Assembly (NCBI GenBank): GCA_036496605.1
Contig: DASXKV010000018.1
Coordinates: 1-64,000 of the forward strand
Reading direction: 5' to 3'
Length of the DNA: 64,000 nt
Source of the DNA: Gemmatimonadaceae bacterium
Lineage (GTDB): Bacteria > Gemmatimonadota > Gemmatimonadetes > Gemmatimonadales > Gemmatimonadaceae
A model generated the notes under the pieces. The model did not search any database and was not told the DNA's origin. It saw nothing but the letters and a program-made list of their open reading frames with translations. Each line of letters begins with the position of its first letter. Position 1 is the stretch's first letter. Shown piece by piece: positions 25,175 through 32,799 of the stretch. Position numbers and translations under genes: made by a program.

Positions 25175-25737
25175 TCACCGGACTCGCAACCCAAACAGCG
25201 CCGGGATCATCGTCAGGCGATCGCGCCGGTACCGCGGAATCACGACGAATCGCGGGCCGAGGACCAGCCCAATATGGGCTGTGGGAACACAGCGGCATCG
25301 AGCTGGCCAACCACGGCGCCGACGCGGGTGCCGTCCACCGAATATGCTGCACCCCCGACGCCAGCCCGTGCCTCGAGGCGTGTCCACGGCGCGAAAAGAA
25401 CGCCAGTTGACGCACTCGGCCCAGCGATGGAGGGGTAGTGAGGCCGGCAGCCGCCGCTCGAATTCAGAGGGCACGTCAGGTAAACGGCTCCGAGGCCGAG
25501 CCATTCGTAGCCGGCCTCGGCGTACACGGCGAGCTTTCCGCGCTTCACCAGAAACTTGCCCAAAGCGAGATGGGCCACGATGCGGCCATCATCGAAGTAT
25601 TCGCCGCCGTGGCCTGTCCCGTCGCCAATGGTGGCGTCGGCGCTCCAGAGATGTGCTGTCTGGGCGCTTGACCGGTGAGCGACACCGCCCCCGATCGTGA
25701 CTGCAAGTGCAAGCGAGAATCGACTCCAACTGACCAT
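25175..25737 (-). pseudogene. Secreted beta-barrel-like protein, broken by one frameshift
   Basis: From the ATG at 25737 the frame encodes a signal peptide (FSLALAVTIGGGVAHRSSAQ) and alternating strands (LAVYAEAGYEWLGLGAVYLT, TGVLFAPWTRLEARAGVG), then stops early at about 25240 after AAVFPQP. Changing frame near 25275 gives HIGLVLGPRFVVIPRYRRDR, then LTMIPALFGLRVR and a stop at 25175. That ending is a typical outer-membrane strand with a terminal aromatic/hydrophobic pattern. The two frames join at the CCCACAGCCC stretch, so a 1-base change is the likely cause. It may be a decayed gene or a sequencing error. Confidence 0.68.
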
Positions 25738-25772
25738 AAGGAACCTCTTCGATGCCTAACTCGCGATCTGCG

Positions 25773-26288
25773 CTAGCGGTCATCCACGTGGCCGATCGAG
25801 GCCCCCGCTACCCGCTTGGACATGTAGATGTCCGGCCTACCAGGTCCATTCGCGTCCGGCATGATCCCCGTCACCACGAACCCTAGACGCTGATAGAACA
25901 AGAAAGGATGCCGCCGATCTAAGTCCCGTAGTTCGCGGAGGTGCCCGACCACGTCGGGATAGAGCTCGACCCCGCCGACCGACGTCATGACCGCATCGTC
26001 GTCTGTGCCGAGTGTTAGCGTGCGCGCGCCGCGTCGCTGGATCTCGTGCTCGATGGCTTCGACAAGAGCGCGACCAATACCACGCTGTCGATGATCGCGG
26101 TGGACGACGACCGGATGTAGTTCCCATACGTGGCCGTGATATTCAGGTAAGGCGCCAGCCCAACCAACGAGTTGCTCGTCCGCGGTCGCGGCGCGAGCGA
26201 ATCCATCTCGCAGAATGCATTGGACCTCCTTACGAGCGACGCGCCGATCGCGCCACCCACTCGGTGCATCGAATTCCGACACCAACAA
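25773..26288 (-). CDS. AAC(6')-like GNAT acetyltransferase, N-terminus short
   Basis: 171 residues from a TTG at 26288. The sequence LVGWAGALPEYHGHVWELHP, VVHRDHRQRGIGRALV (acetyl-CoA loop), TLGTDDD, FYQRLGFVVTGIMPDANGPG and RPDIYMSKRV follows the pattern of aminoglycoside 6'-N-acetyltransferases. Known members have an extra N-terminal strand-helix; here it seems about 25 residues short, though the same frame stays open upstream (LASLNSRVRELLV). The activity on aminoglycosides cannot be inferred with confidence; antibiotic-unrelated GNATs look alike. GNATs of this type are common integron cassette genes, and an attC-like half-site lies 160 bases upstream at the end of the previous gene. Confidence 0.78.
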   Translation of the reverse strand: MLVSEFDAPSGWRDRRVARKEVQCILRDGFARAATADEQLVGWAGALPEYHGHVWELHPVVVHRDHRQRGIGRALVEAIEHEIQRRGARTLTLGTDDDAVMTSVGGVELYPDVVGHLRELRDLDRRHPFLFYQRLGFVVTGIMPDANGPGRPDIYMSKRVAGASIGHVDDR

Positions 26289-26306
26289 CTCCCGAACGCG
26301 GGAGTT
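26287..26306. repeat. Hairpin at the GNAT start
   Basis: AACTCCCG and CGGGAGTT form an 8-bp perfect stem with a 4-base loop (AACG). It sits directly at the assigned TTG start of the acetyltransferase gene on the minus strand, with no T-run. It may restrict translation initiation, mark a recombination point, or show that the true start is further upstream with the hairpin inside the coding region. Confidence 0.45.
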
Positions 26307-26450
26307 CAGCGACGCGCGAGCACTGCCTTCGGACGACTTCCGAGTCGATCGTGTAAACCACTGACGATCGGCGCATATGTTCCCCGCAGCTGGTGTGCGG
26401 CTATTGTAGCAAATAGTTGGGCAACTGCCAGGGTCAGGCGGCCGCGTCTA

Positions 26451-26472
26451 TCAGCTTCAGCGCTCGTTAGGT
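26451..26472. repeat. attC-like half-site at a gene 3' end
   Basis: 22 bp, TCAGCTTCAGCG then CTCGTTAGGT. It matches 47100-47121 at 19 of 22 positions. On the minus strand it reads ACCTAAC followed by GAGCGCTGAAGCTGA; ACCTAAC fits the integron attC consensus RYYYAAC and the rest resembles an L'' box. It encodes the last codons (Asn-Glu-Arg-stop) of the adjacent gene. I could not find a matching L'-R' partner within 150 bases downstream, so this is at best half of an attC site. Confidence 0.45.
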
Positions 26473-26897
26473 GACACGGTCGTCGAAGCCCGAGGGCTGC
26501 CAGCTACGCGGTCGAGAAGAAGGCCGACAATCAGCGCGACGACAAATGCCGGCGCTCCAGTCAGCACGGGCCAGGCGAGGAGCGAGAGCAGGGCCAGCTT
26601 GAGGCGCGACGGTTCACCCCAATGAGCGCGGAAGGGGCCCAACGCGGCGACGATGAACGCCCCGAGCGCGACAGCCAGTGCGACGTGGGTGGCGACGCTG
26701 AGGCGTTGCGCCGTTCGATGGCGCTCGATGGTGAGGTGGAGACCGAACACGGCGAGGCCGAGCAGCCATGCGGCAACGCGCCACCCCTTCACCGCGGCCG
26801 GCGACGACGCCATTCCAGCGAGTGCGGCCGTTGCCGTGCCCACGAGTGCATAGGCTGCGCTCGCGAGGACGATGTTCCCAGCTCGAATCTGTCGCAT
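26457..26897 (-). CDS. Small polytopic membrane protein
   Basis: 146 residues with four predicted membrane helices: about residues 7-28 (NIVLASAAYALVGTATAALA), 38-56 (WRVAAWLLGLAVFGLHLTIE), 70-90 (ATHVALAVALGAFIVAALG) and 103-130 (LALLSLLAWPVLTGAPAFVV). No catalytic motif is seen. The last residues, SPNER, are encoded by an attC-like sequence, as expected of an integron-cassette gene whose stop lies inside the recombination site. It is followed by the AAC(6')-like gene on the same strand. Function unknown. Confidence 0.65.
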   Translation of the reverse strand: MRQIRAGNIVLASAAYALVGTATAALAGMASSPAAVKGWRVAAWLLGLAVFGLHLTIERHRTAQRLSVATHVALAVALGAFIVAALGPFRAHWGEPSRLKLALLSLLAWPVLTGAPAFVVALIVGLLLDRVAGSPRASTTVSPNER

Positions 26898-26976
26898 GCG
26901 CGAACGCTCCCGCGGCTACTACCGTTAGGCGTCAGGCAGCGCGAGGCCGTCGCGCCGATGGGTTTCTCGCGCCAGG

Positions 26977-27573
26977 CTATTTCAAACTCTTCGCAACGCA
27001 CCCCGTATAGGTCTGAAGGAATTCGCGACTCAGGGCGTGATATTGCTCGATTGTCGAAAACCTCGGGGTCTCAGGCGGAGTATTTAGAACGTATAGCGTG
27101 ACTACTGTCTGGTCGGCATCGCGAAACAGCAGATACACGCTCTGGACGCCTCCTGAGAGTTTTGTTCGGTCGATCGCGTAGATGTCAAAGCCATTCAAAG
27201 AAGAGTGCGGAGGCGTTCTTGATTCCATGTCCGGGGTGCCCTCGGCCACCGTGGTCAGGTCATGAATCAAGTGCTTCTTCGCTAGAGCGTAACTGCCCAG
27301 GCGCTCTGCCTTGAAGTTCACGAAAGGCGTACCCCCGTAAGCGATGTGCAAGCTGAACCCGTGCGTTACGACGATCTGATTCGGTTCCTGAGCTCCGCCT
27401 ACGGAACGCACGAAGGGCCGCGCGCGTTCGGCTGATTCCACAACCCAGAATTTGTCTCCAAGATTGCAATCGATGTATCGCCGGAGGTTATCCTGTTGAG
27501 CCGGGGCTGTCGGTTGGGAAGACAGCGTAGCCAGTGGCAGGAGGGTCAGAGCTGTCGCGTACTTGAGGAACAT
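26977..27573 (-). CDS. Uncharacterised secreted protein
   Basis: 198 residues. The N-terminus is a signal peptide (FLKYATALTLLPLATLSSQPTA). The mature protein contains two well-separated cysteines (YIDCNLGDKF and TGCVAKSLK), a beta-rich middle (QIVVTHGFSLHIAYGGTPFV, SVYLLFRDADQTVVTLYV) and a C-terminal helix (EQYHALSREFLQTY). No family recognised. Base composition is less GC-rich than its neighbours (for example at 27080-27240), which fits recent acquisition. A CGTTAGGC copy lies downstream at 26923-26930. Confidence 0.62.
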   Translation of the reverse strand: MFLKYATALTLLPLATLSSQPTAPAQQDNLRRYIDCNLGDKFWVVESAERARPFVRSVGGAQEPNQIVVTHGFSLHIAYGGTPFVNFKAERLGSYALAKKHLIHDLTTVAEGTPDMESRTPPHSSLNGFDIYAIDRTKLSGGVQSVYLLFRDADQTVVTLYVLNTPPETPRFSTIEQYHALSREFLQTYTGCVAKSLK

Positions 27574-27920
27574 TGAGTAGTTCCTAATTGCTCGAAGGCC
27601 AGATTTCGGCCAGGATTCGAATCCCGGCCGATTGCAGCTCTGCTATCGGCGTAAACTTACAGCCGGATCATCTATTGAACCCGGACGCGATCGAACGCAC
27701 GATCGCCAATATCTCGCAATTGTTCTCGAACGGCCATGGGTGGACGGCGCAAGTTCTTTTTGTCGCGCGCGTCAAGCTACGGCAGCGGTTCTCTGGACTC
27801 GAGCATCGTCGGCCCCGAACGCTTCGGCGAATGCGCGACCGACATACTCGGGCGGCGTCACACCGATGCCCACCGCCCCTGCTATCCGGCGCACAGAACG
27901 TCGCCCAACAATGGTGAAGG
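27574..27920. other. Intergenic region, no gene
   Basis: About 350 bases with no plausible coding frame in either direction. It contains the palindrome GGATTCGAATCC at 27613-27624, which resembles a tRNA T-loop but without any surrounding cloverleaf. No clear promoter or terminator. It separates the secreted-protein gene start from the 3' end of the ADOP gene. Confidence 0.6.
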
Positions 27921-30509
27921 TCAATAGTCGGATCTGAGCGCCGAGATCGGATCGATGCGCGCCGCGCGGAATGCGGGCCGCACGCAGCCGAGCGCCGCCG
28001 TCGCAAAGCAGACCAGCGCCGCCGTGCCAATCGTGACCGGATCGCCAGCCGACACGCCGAACAGCAGCGCGCTCATCGCGCGCGCGGCGAGATACGCGAT
28101 CAGCACCCCGGGCACGACGCCGATCACCGCCATCCGCACTCCCTCCGACACGATCATGCGTGCCACCGCGGCACGCTCGGCGCCAAGCGCGAGGCGCACG
28201 CCGATCTCGCGATCGCGCTGCGCCACCGTGAAGCTCAACAGGCCGTGAATGCCGACACCGGACAGAATGAGCGCGAGCAGCGCCAGCGCACCGAGCACGT
28301 TCACCTGCGTCCTCCGATCGACGGTCTGATACGCCAGGACGTCGGAGAACATGCGGACGTCCGAGAGCGGCTGCTCGGGATCCACTCGCCTAACGATGTC
28401 GCGAATTGCCGCCAGTTGCGCCACGGGCGGTGTCGATGAGTGGACCAGCAAGTCCTTCGGCAGATACAGATCGCCGGTCTGCGGTGGAATCTGATGAATC
28501 GGCAGGTAGAGCTGTGGCTCGCTCTCCCGCTCGAGCCCACGCACCTTGATGTCGCCGACGACGCCGACGACCGACCGCCTCTGGTCGCGCACGTCGAAGG
28601 TCTTGCCGATCGGATCGTCGTTAGGCCAGCGCTGGTGCACGAACGATTCGCTCACCACCGCGACCAGCGGCCGATCGGGGGTATCCCTTTCGCTGATGTC
28701 GCGGCCGCGCCGCAAGGGGATGCCGAGCGTCTTGTAGAACTGCGAGGACACGATGCGAAGACTCACGTTCTGCGAGCCGTCGCGCCGATCGACTTCTCCA
28801 GGCAGCAACACGCGCGCGATGCCTCCCGTCAGCACAGTCGGCAAACCGCTCGTGTATGCAGCATTCTGCACGCCGGGGAGCGCGCGAACTCCGGTGAGCA
28901 CTCGATCGTAGAAGTCCGCTCGGCGCACCGAGTCGTCGTACCTGGGACTCGGCAGCGTCGTGCGCAACGTCAACACGTGATCCGTCGTGAACCCCGGAGA
29001 GATCTCCCGCACGCGCCAGACGGCGCGAATCAGTAGGCCCGACGAGATCAGCAGGACCACCGACACGGCGACCTCGATTGCGACGAGCGCCGTGCGCAAC
29101 CGCTGCCGGCGTGCGCCGCTACGCGTCCCCTCGCGCAAAGCGACGAAGCCGGTCTTACTTCCCGCTCGTAAGGCAGGAAGGAGACCGAAACCAAGGCCAG
29201 TGAGCGTCGCGAAGGTCGCGGCGAAGACGAACACGCGGACGTCGACCGTCGGCTTCGTCGCGATCGGAAGCGTGGACGGAACGAGTTGGGACAACAACGG
29301 CACCGCCGCCGCCGCAACCACAGCACCGGCGATTCCGCCGATCAGCGCCAACAACACGCTCTCCGTCAACATCTGCCTGACGAGACGCTCACGCCCCGCG
29401 CCAAGTGCGGCGCGCACCGCCAACTCGCGCTCGCGTCCTGCTGCGCGTGCCAGCGACAAGTTGGCGAGATTCGCGCAGGTGAGCAGAAGCATGCACAGGC
29501 TCGCACCGCACAACGTCAGCAGAATCAGTCGATAGCGCGGCGACATCTGGTCGCGCTGGCGAAAGAAGCTGAAAGCGAGATCCTTGTACGCGTCGGGATG
29601 CTCGCGATTCATCCGGTCGGCGAGCGCAGCGAGCTCGAGACGCGCCTGTTCGAAGGTCACGCCGGCCTTCAGTCTTCCCACGCCATCGAGATACGAGTTC
29701 CCGCGATCGGTATAGTCGTCCGGACGCAACACGAGCGGCATCCACACCTGATTGTCCGCAGTGGGGAAGATGAAGTGCGGCGGCATCACCCCGATCACCA
29801 CGTAGGGTGTTCCGTCGAAGCTCACTTTCCGTCCCACGACGCCTGGATCGCCCGCGAACTGCGACTGCCACAAGCCAAAGCCGATGACTACCGTCTGTGC
29901 ATCGCTATCTCCGGTGCCGGTAGAATCGAAGAGGCGACCATACAGCGGTGGCACGCCGAGCAGCGGCAGCAAGTTCGACGTGACGAGAGCACCGTTGACG
30001 CGGATGGGATCGCCGGCGCCGACGAGATTCACGCTGCGTCCTGTGAAGGCGCCTAACGCGGCAAACGACCGGCTCTGCTCGCGCACGTCGCGGTACGACG
30101 CCGGCGACAACTGGTTCATGCAGCCCCAACCTCTGTCGCCTTTGGACGCTTCGCAGAGTCTCACGACCGCATCGGGCTGTGGGAATGGCAACGGCCGTAC
30201 GAGCACGAAATCGGCGATGGAGAAGGTTGCCGCGTTGGCCCCCACGCCGAGCGCGGTCACGAGAATAGTCGCCACGGCGAAGCCACGCGATCCGCTCAGC
30301 GACCGCATTGCATAACGAATGTCCTGACCGAGCACTTCCCAGTGCGCGGCAATCGCATTCGGCACCACGTCGGCGACGGTGGCCACGATGGCCCCGAACC
30401 TCCCATGATCGCGCACCTGATCCTCGTGCGTCCGAAGGAGCTCGGCTTGATAGTCCTCGCGGAACGACGTCGGATGCAGGCGGAGCAGCGCGCGATAGAA
30501 GCGATTCAC
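27921..30509 (-). CDS. ADOP-type ABC permease with N-terminal extension (2 of 4), PadR-linked
   Basis: 862 residues. It has the PadR-associated ADOP N-terminus: RFYRALLRLHPTSFREDYQA, RTHEDQVRDHGRFGAIVATV, then GQDIRYAMRSLSGSRGF, TM1 (VATILVTALGVGANAATFSI), a MacB-type periplasmic domain, FtsX domain 1 (TCANLANLSLARAAGRERE and VRAALGAGRERLVRQML), the second periplasmic domain, and FtsX domain 2 (SFTVAQRDREIGVRLALGAE). This pairing is a known arrangement in Acidobacteria and Gemmatimonadota. Its 5' end overlaps the padR stop by 4 bases, so the regulator and permease form one operon. The last 63 bases are duplicated at 24617-24679. Confidence 0.93.
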   Translation of the reverse strand: MNRFYRALLRLHPTSFREDYQAELLRTHEDQVRDHGRFGAIVATVADVVPNAIAAHWEVLGQDIRYAMRSLSGSRGFAVATILVTALGVGANAATFSIADFVLVRPLPFPQPDAVVRLCEASKGDRGWGCMNQLSPASYRDVREQSRSFAALGAFTGRSVNLVGAGDPIRVNGALVTSNLLPLLGVPPLYGRLFDSTGTGDSDAQTVVIGFGLWQSQFAGDPGVVGRKVSFDGTPYVVIGVMPPHFIFPTADNQVWMPLVLRPDDYTDRGNSYLDGVGRLKAGVTFEQARLELAALADRMNREHPDAYKDLAFSFFRQRDQMSPRYRLILLTLCGASLCMLLLTCANLANLSLARAAGRERELAVRAALGAGRERLVRQMLTESVLLALIGGIAGAVVAAAAVPLLSQLVPSTLPIATKPTVDVRVFVFAATFATLTGLGFGLLPALRAGSKTGFVALREGTRSGARRQRLRTALVAIEVAVSVVLLISSGLLIRAVWRVREISPGFTTDHVLTLRTTLPSPRYDDSVRRADFYDRVLTGVRALPGVQNAAYTSGLPTVLTGGIARVLLPGEVDRRDGSQNVSLRIVSSQFYKTLGIPLRRGRDISERDTPDRPLVAVVSESFVHQRWPNDDPIGKTFDVRDQRRSVVGVVGDIKVRGLERESEPQLYLPIHQIPPQTGDLYLPKDLLVHSSTPPVAQLAAIRDIVRRVDPEQPLSDVRMFSDVLAYQTVDRRTQVNVLGALALLALILSGVGIHGLLSFTVAQRDREIGVRLALGAERAAVARMIVSEGVRMAVIGVVPGVLIAYLAARAMSALLFGVSAGDPVTIGTAALVCFATAALGCVRPAFRAARIDPISALRSDY

Positions 30510-30862
30510 ACGGTCCTCGGCGCAAGGCCGCGCGCGCGTGCGTGGCGGACGAGTTGCGACAGACGCCTCACTTCGGCGCGCGCGACGGCGACGCCGAGTG
30601 GCGTGATGCGATAGTAGCGTCGCCGTTCGTCTTCGGCGCGTGTGCGGCGCTTTTCGATTTCGATGATGAGCCCCTGCTCGGCCATGCGAGCGATGGAGCG
30701 GTAGAGCGTCCCCGCGCTCAGGCGCAGCTCGCCGTCGGTGCGTGCCTCGACGTCCTGGATGATCGCGTAGCCGTGTCGCTCGTTCTCGGCGAGCGCGAGC
30801 AGGATGTGCAGCGTGGCGGCGGGGAGTGGGAGCAGCTCTTCGGGTGTCGGGTCGGTAGTCAC
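30506..30862 (-). CDS. PadR family transcriptional regulator
   Basis: 118 residues. The winged-helix core is AATLHILLALAENERHGYAI, IQDVEARTDGELRLSAGTLY, RSIARMAEQGLI and YYRITPLGVAVARAEVRRL, the exact pattern of PadR. The C-terminal helix expected for dimerisation is short (VRHARARGLAP). It should repress the ADOP operon it starts, probably relieved by a toxic compound or membrane stress; the inducer is unknown. The start overlaps nothing upstream; a TATAGCCACAG inverted repeat lies 9 bases before it. Confidence 0.93.
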   Translation of the reverse strand: MTTDPTPEELLPLPAATLHILLALAENERHGYAIIQDVEARTDGELRLSAGTLYRSIARMAEQGLIIEIEKRRTRAEDERRRYYRITPLGVAVARAEVRRLSQLVRHARARGLAPRTV

Positions 30863-30870
30863 ATCCCGAG

Positions 30871-30934
30871 TATAGCCACAGTGCGACTAGTTCGTCAATG
30901 GTCGAGCGAGGACGATGTAGCCGCTGTGGCTATA
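30871..30934. promoter_or_regulatory. Candidate PadR operator
   Basis: TATAGCCACAG at 30871-30881 is a perfect inverted repeat of CTGTGGCTATA at 30924-30934. The half-sites are 42 bases apart. It is in the intergenic region upstream of padR. The outer half-site overlaps the stop codon of the small membrane gene, and the inner one ends 9 bases before the padR start. PadR regulators commonly bind inverted repeats in their own promoter. The long spacing argues for two half-sites contacted by two dimers or for a stem-loop in the leader. Confidence 0.5.
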
Positions 30935-31124
30935 AGGCGCTCTGCCGGCGGCGATTTGCGAAGATAAGCAACGCAAGTGCTGCCACTACTAGCAGAGCAC
31001 CGTAGATCGCCCACTTCGTTTGACCGGTCATGAAGCTGCCAGGAAGGACGTTGATTCCTTGCAGGAACCACACGCAGCCTATGAGGAGGGCAAGAGCCGC
31101 GATCACGTTCAGAGCTATTCTCAT
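30930..31124 (-). CDS. Small membrane protein, two helices
   Basis: 64 residues: ALNVIAALALLIGCVWFLQG, then NVLPGSFMTGQTKWAI and GALLVVAALALLIFANRRR. The two helices flank a conserved-looking loop (INVLPGSFMTG). Small proteins of this pattern are frequent in bacterial genomes with no known function. It has a basic cytoplasmic tail. It is followed by padR on the same strand. Confidence 0.72.
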   Translation of the reverse strand: MRIALNVIAALALLIGCVWFLQGINVLPGSFMTGQTKWAIYGALLVVAALALLIFANRRRQSAL

Positions 31125-31145
31125 TGATTCCTCAGCCTCTCGTGG

Positions 31146-31874
31146 CTATGGCAGACGGGTCGCGCGAATGACGCGACCGTCAGGATAGGCCTGCACGTAG
31201 TCGACGACGCGCCCGGCGGCATCGCGCTCGAAGGTGATGACGGCTCCGATGCCATCTGGACTAAAGGCATTCACTGAGACCGGCACAAGACGCGCGCCGG
31301 ACGTTTGACCAGACGCAGTTGCGACGAGGTGGCCAGCTTCCCAATGAACATTGTCGACGTATCCCGAAGCGATTTGGTAGCGACCAACGAATGGTTGGAG
31401 GTCACTCGAATCGGTTGCGATTGCGTTGACCGGTCGCGCAAGCCAGGAAAGTGTATGACGAACTAGTTGCGAACCTCCGCTGCTGCGCACGATGACCGCA
31501 AGTGCACGCCAGGAGACGGTAAACTCGCTCGTGCCAAGTGGCCAATGATCGCGGCGAACGTAGTCAGCCACGATGGTGGTGCCGTACTGGTGCGCTCGCA
31601 AGCTGACGATCTCGAATCGGACTGGGCTCGGGACCGAAGCTGCCCCGAGCAACTGTGACTTGCTCATGATTGCTCCGTTGCTGCCAACAACCCAGATCAA
31701 GTCATCGGCGACTAACGAACGCGCGCTCGTGGAATCGCCGCGACCGATTGCCGTGTAGAGCGTGGAAAGCAGGCGGCGCGCATCGTCCGCGACGGCGACT
31801 TGGGCACGCGCGACTGAACTGTATGTGATGGCGAGGCCGATGCTCGCGAGAACACGTTTCGTCACGAGTCTCAT
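31146..31874 (-). CDS. Secreted NTF2/SnoaL-like protein
   Basis: 242 residues from the ATG at 31874, which starts a signal peptide (TKRVLASIGLAITYSSVARA). The first domain (residues about 25-135) follows the DUF4440/SnoaL pattern: LLSTLYTAIGRGDSTSARSL, DDLIWVVGSNGAI, RFEIVSLRAHQYGTTIVADY. A second domain (about 150-240) resembles the beta-rich repeat next to beta-lactamase-like proteins (FVGRYQIASGYVDNVHWEAG). The enzymatic role is unknown. The frame stays open upstream to 32090, but that part overlaps the cupin gene and looks like a shadow. Confidence 0.62.
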   Translation of the reverse strand: MRLVTKRVLASIGLAITYSSVARAQVAVADDARRLLSTLYTAIGRGDSTSARSLVADDLIWVVGSNGAIMSKSQLLGAASVPSPVRFEIVSLRAHQYGTTIVADYVRRDHWPLGTSEFTVSWRALAVIVRSSGGSQLVRHTLSWLARPVNAIATDSSDLQPFVGRYQIASGYVDNVHWEAGHLVATASGQTSGARLVPVSVNAFSPDGIGAVITFERDAAGRVVDYVQAYPDGRVIRATRLP

Positions 31875-31881
31875 ACGATGT

Positions 31882-32241
31882 TCATCGAGCGTAGTGATCG
31901 GCGCCAAGAAAATGGAGCGAGACGTACGGCTCATCGCCCAACACCCAGCTATCATGCGGCTCCGGCGGAATGTGGAACAGCGTCCCGGCACTGAGCTCGA
32001 CAATCCGGCCGTCGGCAAACGCGGCCGTCGCCGCGCCCGATACGACCAAGCCGACATGTTCAACGGCACACCGGGCCTGGCCGAGGGCACGGCCGACGTG
32101 CTCTGACCAGCGCCATCCAGGTTCGTAAAGTGCGCGGCCGATCGTCAAGCCGCCGATGCGGACCAACTCGAAGCGACCCTTCTCGAGGTTCCGTACCTCG
32201 TCGGGCTGCTCGAAGCGCTTCAGAATGACGTCCGTGTTCAT
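31882..32241 (-). CDS. Cupin domain protein
   Basis: 119 residues. The cupin features are IGRALYEPGWRWSEHVGRAL, VEHVGLVVSGAATAAFADGR and LSAGTLFHIPPEPHDSWVLGDEP. The fold is a single beta barrel. The usual metal-binding histidines are present at HVG, EHVG and PEPHDSW, so a bound metal is plausible. No enzyme type can be assigned; small cupins like this often act in sugar or aromatic metabolism or bind effectors. It precedes the SnoaL-like gene on the same strand by 7 bases. Confidence 0.85.
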   Translation of the reverse strand: MNTDVILKRFEQPDEVRNLEKGRFELVRIGGLTIGRALYEPGWRWSEHVGRALGQARCAVEHVGLVVSGAATAAFADGRIVELSAGTLFHIPPEPHDSWVLGDEPYVSLHFLGADHYAR

Positions 32242-32304
32242 TGTCGGTTGAGCGTGAAAGAATGTACCCGCCGCCTAACGATAGACCAGATATCGGAGCG
32301 CAAA

Positions 32305-32727
32305 TCAGTACCCAGCGCCAGCTGCCGATCCGATGACGTCGAGTTGGACACGCGTGCGACCCCGTCGCACGAACGCGAGACTCTCCGCCGCCGCCCGCGA
32401 GAGGTCGATAACGTAGCCACGTCGGCGCTCCGCGCGCGATGGCCCGCGATCGACGATTCGGACCACGACGGACTTGCCCGTCTCGATGCGCGTTACCCGG
32501 ACCTGAGTTCCGAAAGGAAGCGTGGGGTGCGCGGCGACCAAAGCCTTCGGATCGTAGCGTTCGCCGGAGGCGGTTCGCCGTCCCGCGCGTCGCTTCGTGT
32601 AGAATGTCGCCCAGCCGTTCTCGCTCGACGCGGGCGACACGCGCCGAGCCAGCGTGGCTGGCGTTGACGGGGCGAGCAGCGCGGCGACGAGCACGCTGTG
32701 ACGAAGCAGAGCGAGGAGCGACGGCAT
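32305..32727 (-). CDS. RlpA-like septal ring protein (double-psi beta barrel)
   Basis: 140 residues. An N-terminal signal (LRHSVLVAALLAPSTPATLA) precedes the DPBB domain: GWATFYTKRRAGRRTASGER, YDPKALVAAHPTLPFGTQVR, VVVRIVDRGPSRAERRRGYV and IDLSRAAAESLAF. This is the RlpA core, which binds and in some species cleaves naked glycan strands of peptidoglycan. It lacks a SPOR domain and a lipobox, so it is a minimal, freely secreted version. Monocistronic. Confidence 0.9.
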   Translation of the reverse strand: MPSLLALLRHSVLVAALLAPSTPATLARRVSPASSENGWATFYTKRRAGRRTASGERYDPKALVAAHPTLPFGTQVRVTRIETGKSVVVRIVDRGPSRAERRRGYVIDLSRAAAESLAFVRRGRTRVQLDVIGSAAGAGY

Positions 32728-32799
32728 GGGCCGCCACCCTGCACGGCGCGCGCCGCACGTAGCCTATGTTCAACAGGAGCTTCGGCGGCCCTCTCGGAG

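Noticed and set aside
27613-27624. tRNA-like T-loop string GGATTCGAATCC
   Set aside because: It is a simple palindrome; no acceptor stem, D-arm or anticodon arm can be drawn on either strand.
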